Source of the DNA: Kordiimonadaceae bacterium
GTDB taxonomy: Bacteria; Pseudomonadota; Alphaproteobacteria; Sphingomonadales; Kordiimonadaceae
Length of the DNA stretch: 6,952 nucleotides
Reading direction: 5' to 3'
NCBI GenBank assembly: GCA_016764715.1
Contig: JAESRJ010000026.1
Coordinates: 9,768-16,719, forward strand
Part shown: positions 5,298-6,952 of the stretch, one piece after another
Layout of the letters: the number at the start of each line of letters is the position of its first letter
How positions within the stretch are numbered: the first letter of the stretch is position 1
Made by a program: the position numbers and the translations under genes
Notes under the pieces: model-generated
The model's input: only the letters and a program-made list of their open reading frames with translations
Told to the model about the DNA's origin: nothing
Database searches by the model: none

Positions 5298-6952
5298 ATG
5301 ATGACCACTCAACTTTCACCGCCCGCGCTATCTGCGAGCGGCAGCGATATCAAGATGTTGCAAGAGCTGGAGAAAAAAGCCCTCTGGCTCGCCAGCTACA
5401 TGATCCACAATGCTAATCACATCCGCCCCTCACGCGATGGGCTTAAGGTTGGTGGCCATCAGGCTTCGTCGGCGTCTTTGGTGAGTATCATGACGGCGCT
5501 GTATTTTCATTCCATGCGCGCGGAAGATAAAATCGCGGTCAAGCCGCACGCTTCTCCTGTCATGCATGCGATCATGTATCTGATGGGGCGGCAAGAGCTC
5601 GACGTCATGAAAGACTTCCGCGCTTTTGGCGGCGCTCAATCTTACCCTAGCATCACCAAAGATAAAACCGACGTGGATTTCTCCACCGGATCAGTTGGTA
5701 TGGGCGTTGCGGCTACTCTTTTTAACAGCCTTGTACAGGATTATGTGGTGGACCACGGTTGGGTGAAGGAAAACCAAACCGGTCGCATGATTGCCCTAGC
5801 TGGCGACGCTGAATTTGATGAAGGCAATATTTTCGAAGCGATGCTTGAAGGCTGGAAGCACAGGGTAGGCAACCTTTGGTGGGTGGTCGACTATAACCGA
5901 CACAGTCTTGACGGTGTGGTGGATGACGCCCTCTTTGGCCGCATTAGCGGTGTATTCGATAGCCTGGGATGGCAAGTCACCCCGCTTAAATATGGCAAAA
6001 AATTACTGGCAGCGCGTGATGGGCCCGCTGGCGAAGCTGTCATCGACTGGATCGACCGCTGCCCTAATCAGCTCTATAGCGCAATTACCTATCAGGGCGG
6101 GGCAGAATGGCGGCGGCATCTGGAACTGGATCTCCAAGGCACATCCGGGCTCAATGAATTTCTAGACAGCTGTGATGATACAGGATTGCAGGGCATCATG
6201 ACCAATCTGGGCGGTCATGACATGGAAACACTAACCGAGGCATTTGCAGCTGCAGACAGCGGTGCGCCGCACTGTTTCATTGCCTATACAATTAAAGGCT
6301 ACAACCTACCGCTGGCGGGGCACAAAGATAATCATGCAGGCTTGATGAACCCAACCCAGTTGAAGAAACTCCAACAAACCTTCGGCGTGCCTGAAGGTCA
6401 GGAGTGGGATAAATTCGCAGGCCTAAAGCAGACGCCAACTGAAATTAGGTCCTATATTCAGGGCGTCCCGTACCAGGCGCGGAAGAAGCCTTATTGCCGA
6501 GGCCCTGTAATTGAAGTGCCGCCACTATCCACCCCTGCAGACGAAGCACAGTCCACACAGGAAGCCTTTGGCAAAATCATGTTTGAATTGGCGCGAGGGG
6601 ATAGTGCGCTTGCAGACAGAATTGTAACGACGTCCCCAGATGTGACTTCTTCAACAAACTTAGGCGCTTGGGTTAACAAGCGCAAACTTTATGCCGGTGA
6701 AAATGTAGCGGACACTTTCAAAGACAAACGTATTCCGTCAACTCAGATCTGGACAAAAGGCCCCTCTGGCCAACACATCGAGCTGGGGATAGCGGAGAAC
6801 AATCTATTTTCCCTTTTGGGGCAATTGGGCATGGCTGAGCGCCTGTTCGGACAGCGCCTCATTCCCGTGGGCACCCTGTATGACCCTTTCATTGCGCGGG
6901 GCTTGGATGCCCTTAATTACGCACTGTATCAAGGCGCTCGTTTCCTGCTTGT
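5298..6952 (+). CDS. mdeB: AceE-like 2-oxobutyrate dehydrogenase E1 component (partial, C-terminus outside window)
   Basis: The frame is open for 551 codons and runs off the right edge; AceE-type E1 proteins are near 880 residues, so roughly a third is missing. The thiamine diphosphate motif is G-D-A-E-F-D-E...N (169-200), with the same 32-residue spacing as G-D-G-E-M-D-E...N in E. coli AceE but Ala171 in place of the third motif glycine. H-Q-A-S-S-A-S (54-60) and H-A-S-P (84-87) resemble the AceE cofactor-site segments. G-I-A-E-N-N (497-502) carries Glu500, the probable cofactor-activating glutamate. The expected role is oxidative decarboxylation of the 2-oxobutyrate made by MdeA, giving propionyl-CoA with E2 and E3 subunits not seen here. 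Tandem ATG codons occur at 5298 and 5301; a weak AAGAG lies 7 bases before the first. Automatic pipelines may label it transketolase because of shared domains. Substrate preference is inferred from the mdeA neighbour. Confidence 0.87.
   Translation, partial: MMTTQLSPPALSASGSDIKMLQELEKKALWLASYMIHNANHIRPSRDGLKVGGHQASSASLVSIMTALYFHSMRAEDKIAVKPHASPVMHAIMYLMGRQELDVMKDFRAFGGAQSYPSITKDKTDVDFSTGSVGMGVAATLFNSLVQDYVVDHGWVKENQTGRMIALAGDAEFDEGNIFEAMLEGWKHRVGNLWWVVDYNRHSLDGVVDDALFGRISGVFDSLGWQVTPLKYGKKLLAARDGPAGEAVIDWIDRCPNQLYSAITYQGGAEWRRHLELDLQGTSGLNEFLDSCDDTGLQGIMTNLGGHDMETLTEAFAAADSGAPHCFIAYTIKGYNLPLAGHKDNHAGLMNPTQLKKLQQTFGVPEGQEWDKFAGLKQTPTEIRSYIQGVPYQARKKPYCRGPVIEVPPLSTPADEAQSTQEAFGKIMFELARGDSALADRIVTTSPDVTSSTNLGAWVNKRKLYAGENVADTFKDKRIPSTQIWTKGPSGQHIELGIAENNLFSLLGQLGMAERLFGQRLIPVGTLYDPFIARGLDALNYALYQGARFLL

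Noticed and set aside
5908..6165. Plus-strand open frame of 85 codons inside mdeB
   Set aside because: It is a shifted frame of mdeB with no independent support.
5298..6952. Transketolase or 1-deoxyxylulose-5-phosphate synthase as the product
   Set aside because: Domains are shared, but the H-Q-A-S-S, G-D-A-E-F-D-E and R-H-S-L-D-G segments follow AceE-type E1 order and spacing, and the mdeA neighbour fits a 2-oxobutyrate dehydrogenase.

Overview
The window looks like part of a proteobacterial chromosome, most likely an alphaproteobacterium. This rests on moderate GC content, the gene families present and their best remembered relatives, and no taxonomic marker is present. Five protein genes are supported, two of them cut by the window edges. 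I see no RNA gene, insertion sequence, CRISPR array or phage signal.

Left part (1-3239, minus strand): two exported hydrolases in the same orientation. The upstream one is a complete S45-family N-terminal nucleophile acylase of the PvdQ / acyl-homoserine-lactone acylase / aculeacin acylase type. The downstream one is a lipoprotein with the alpha/beta-hydrolase motifs of the lecithin:cholesterol acyltransferase (LCAT)-like family, truncated by the left edge. A 246-base gap containing a possible stem-loop separates them.

Right part (3406-6952): a divergent cluster with the layout of the Pseudomonas putida mde locus for L-methionine catabolism. An Lrp/AsnC-type regulator (mdeR) is read leftward. 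Methionine gamma-lyase (mdeA) and an AceE-like homodimeric 2-oxoacid dehydrogenase E1 (mdeB, cut by the right edge) are read rightward. MdeA splits methionine into methanethiol, ammonia and 2-oxobutyrate. MdeB, with E2/E3 partners not seen here, would turn 2-oxobutyrate into propionyl-CoA.

The 144-base region between mdeR and mdeA holds the most informative regulatory sequence. A good sigma70-like promoter faces mdeR, and a perfect 19-bp palindrome lies directly over its predicted transcription start. For mdeA there is a -10-like box without a recognisable -35. This suggests that one site serves both autorepression of mdeR and activation of mdeAB, which is an inference. I found no convincing undescribed system; the operator arrangement and the acylase next to the mde locus are the points most worth checking.
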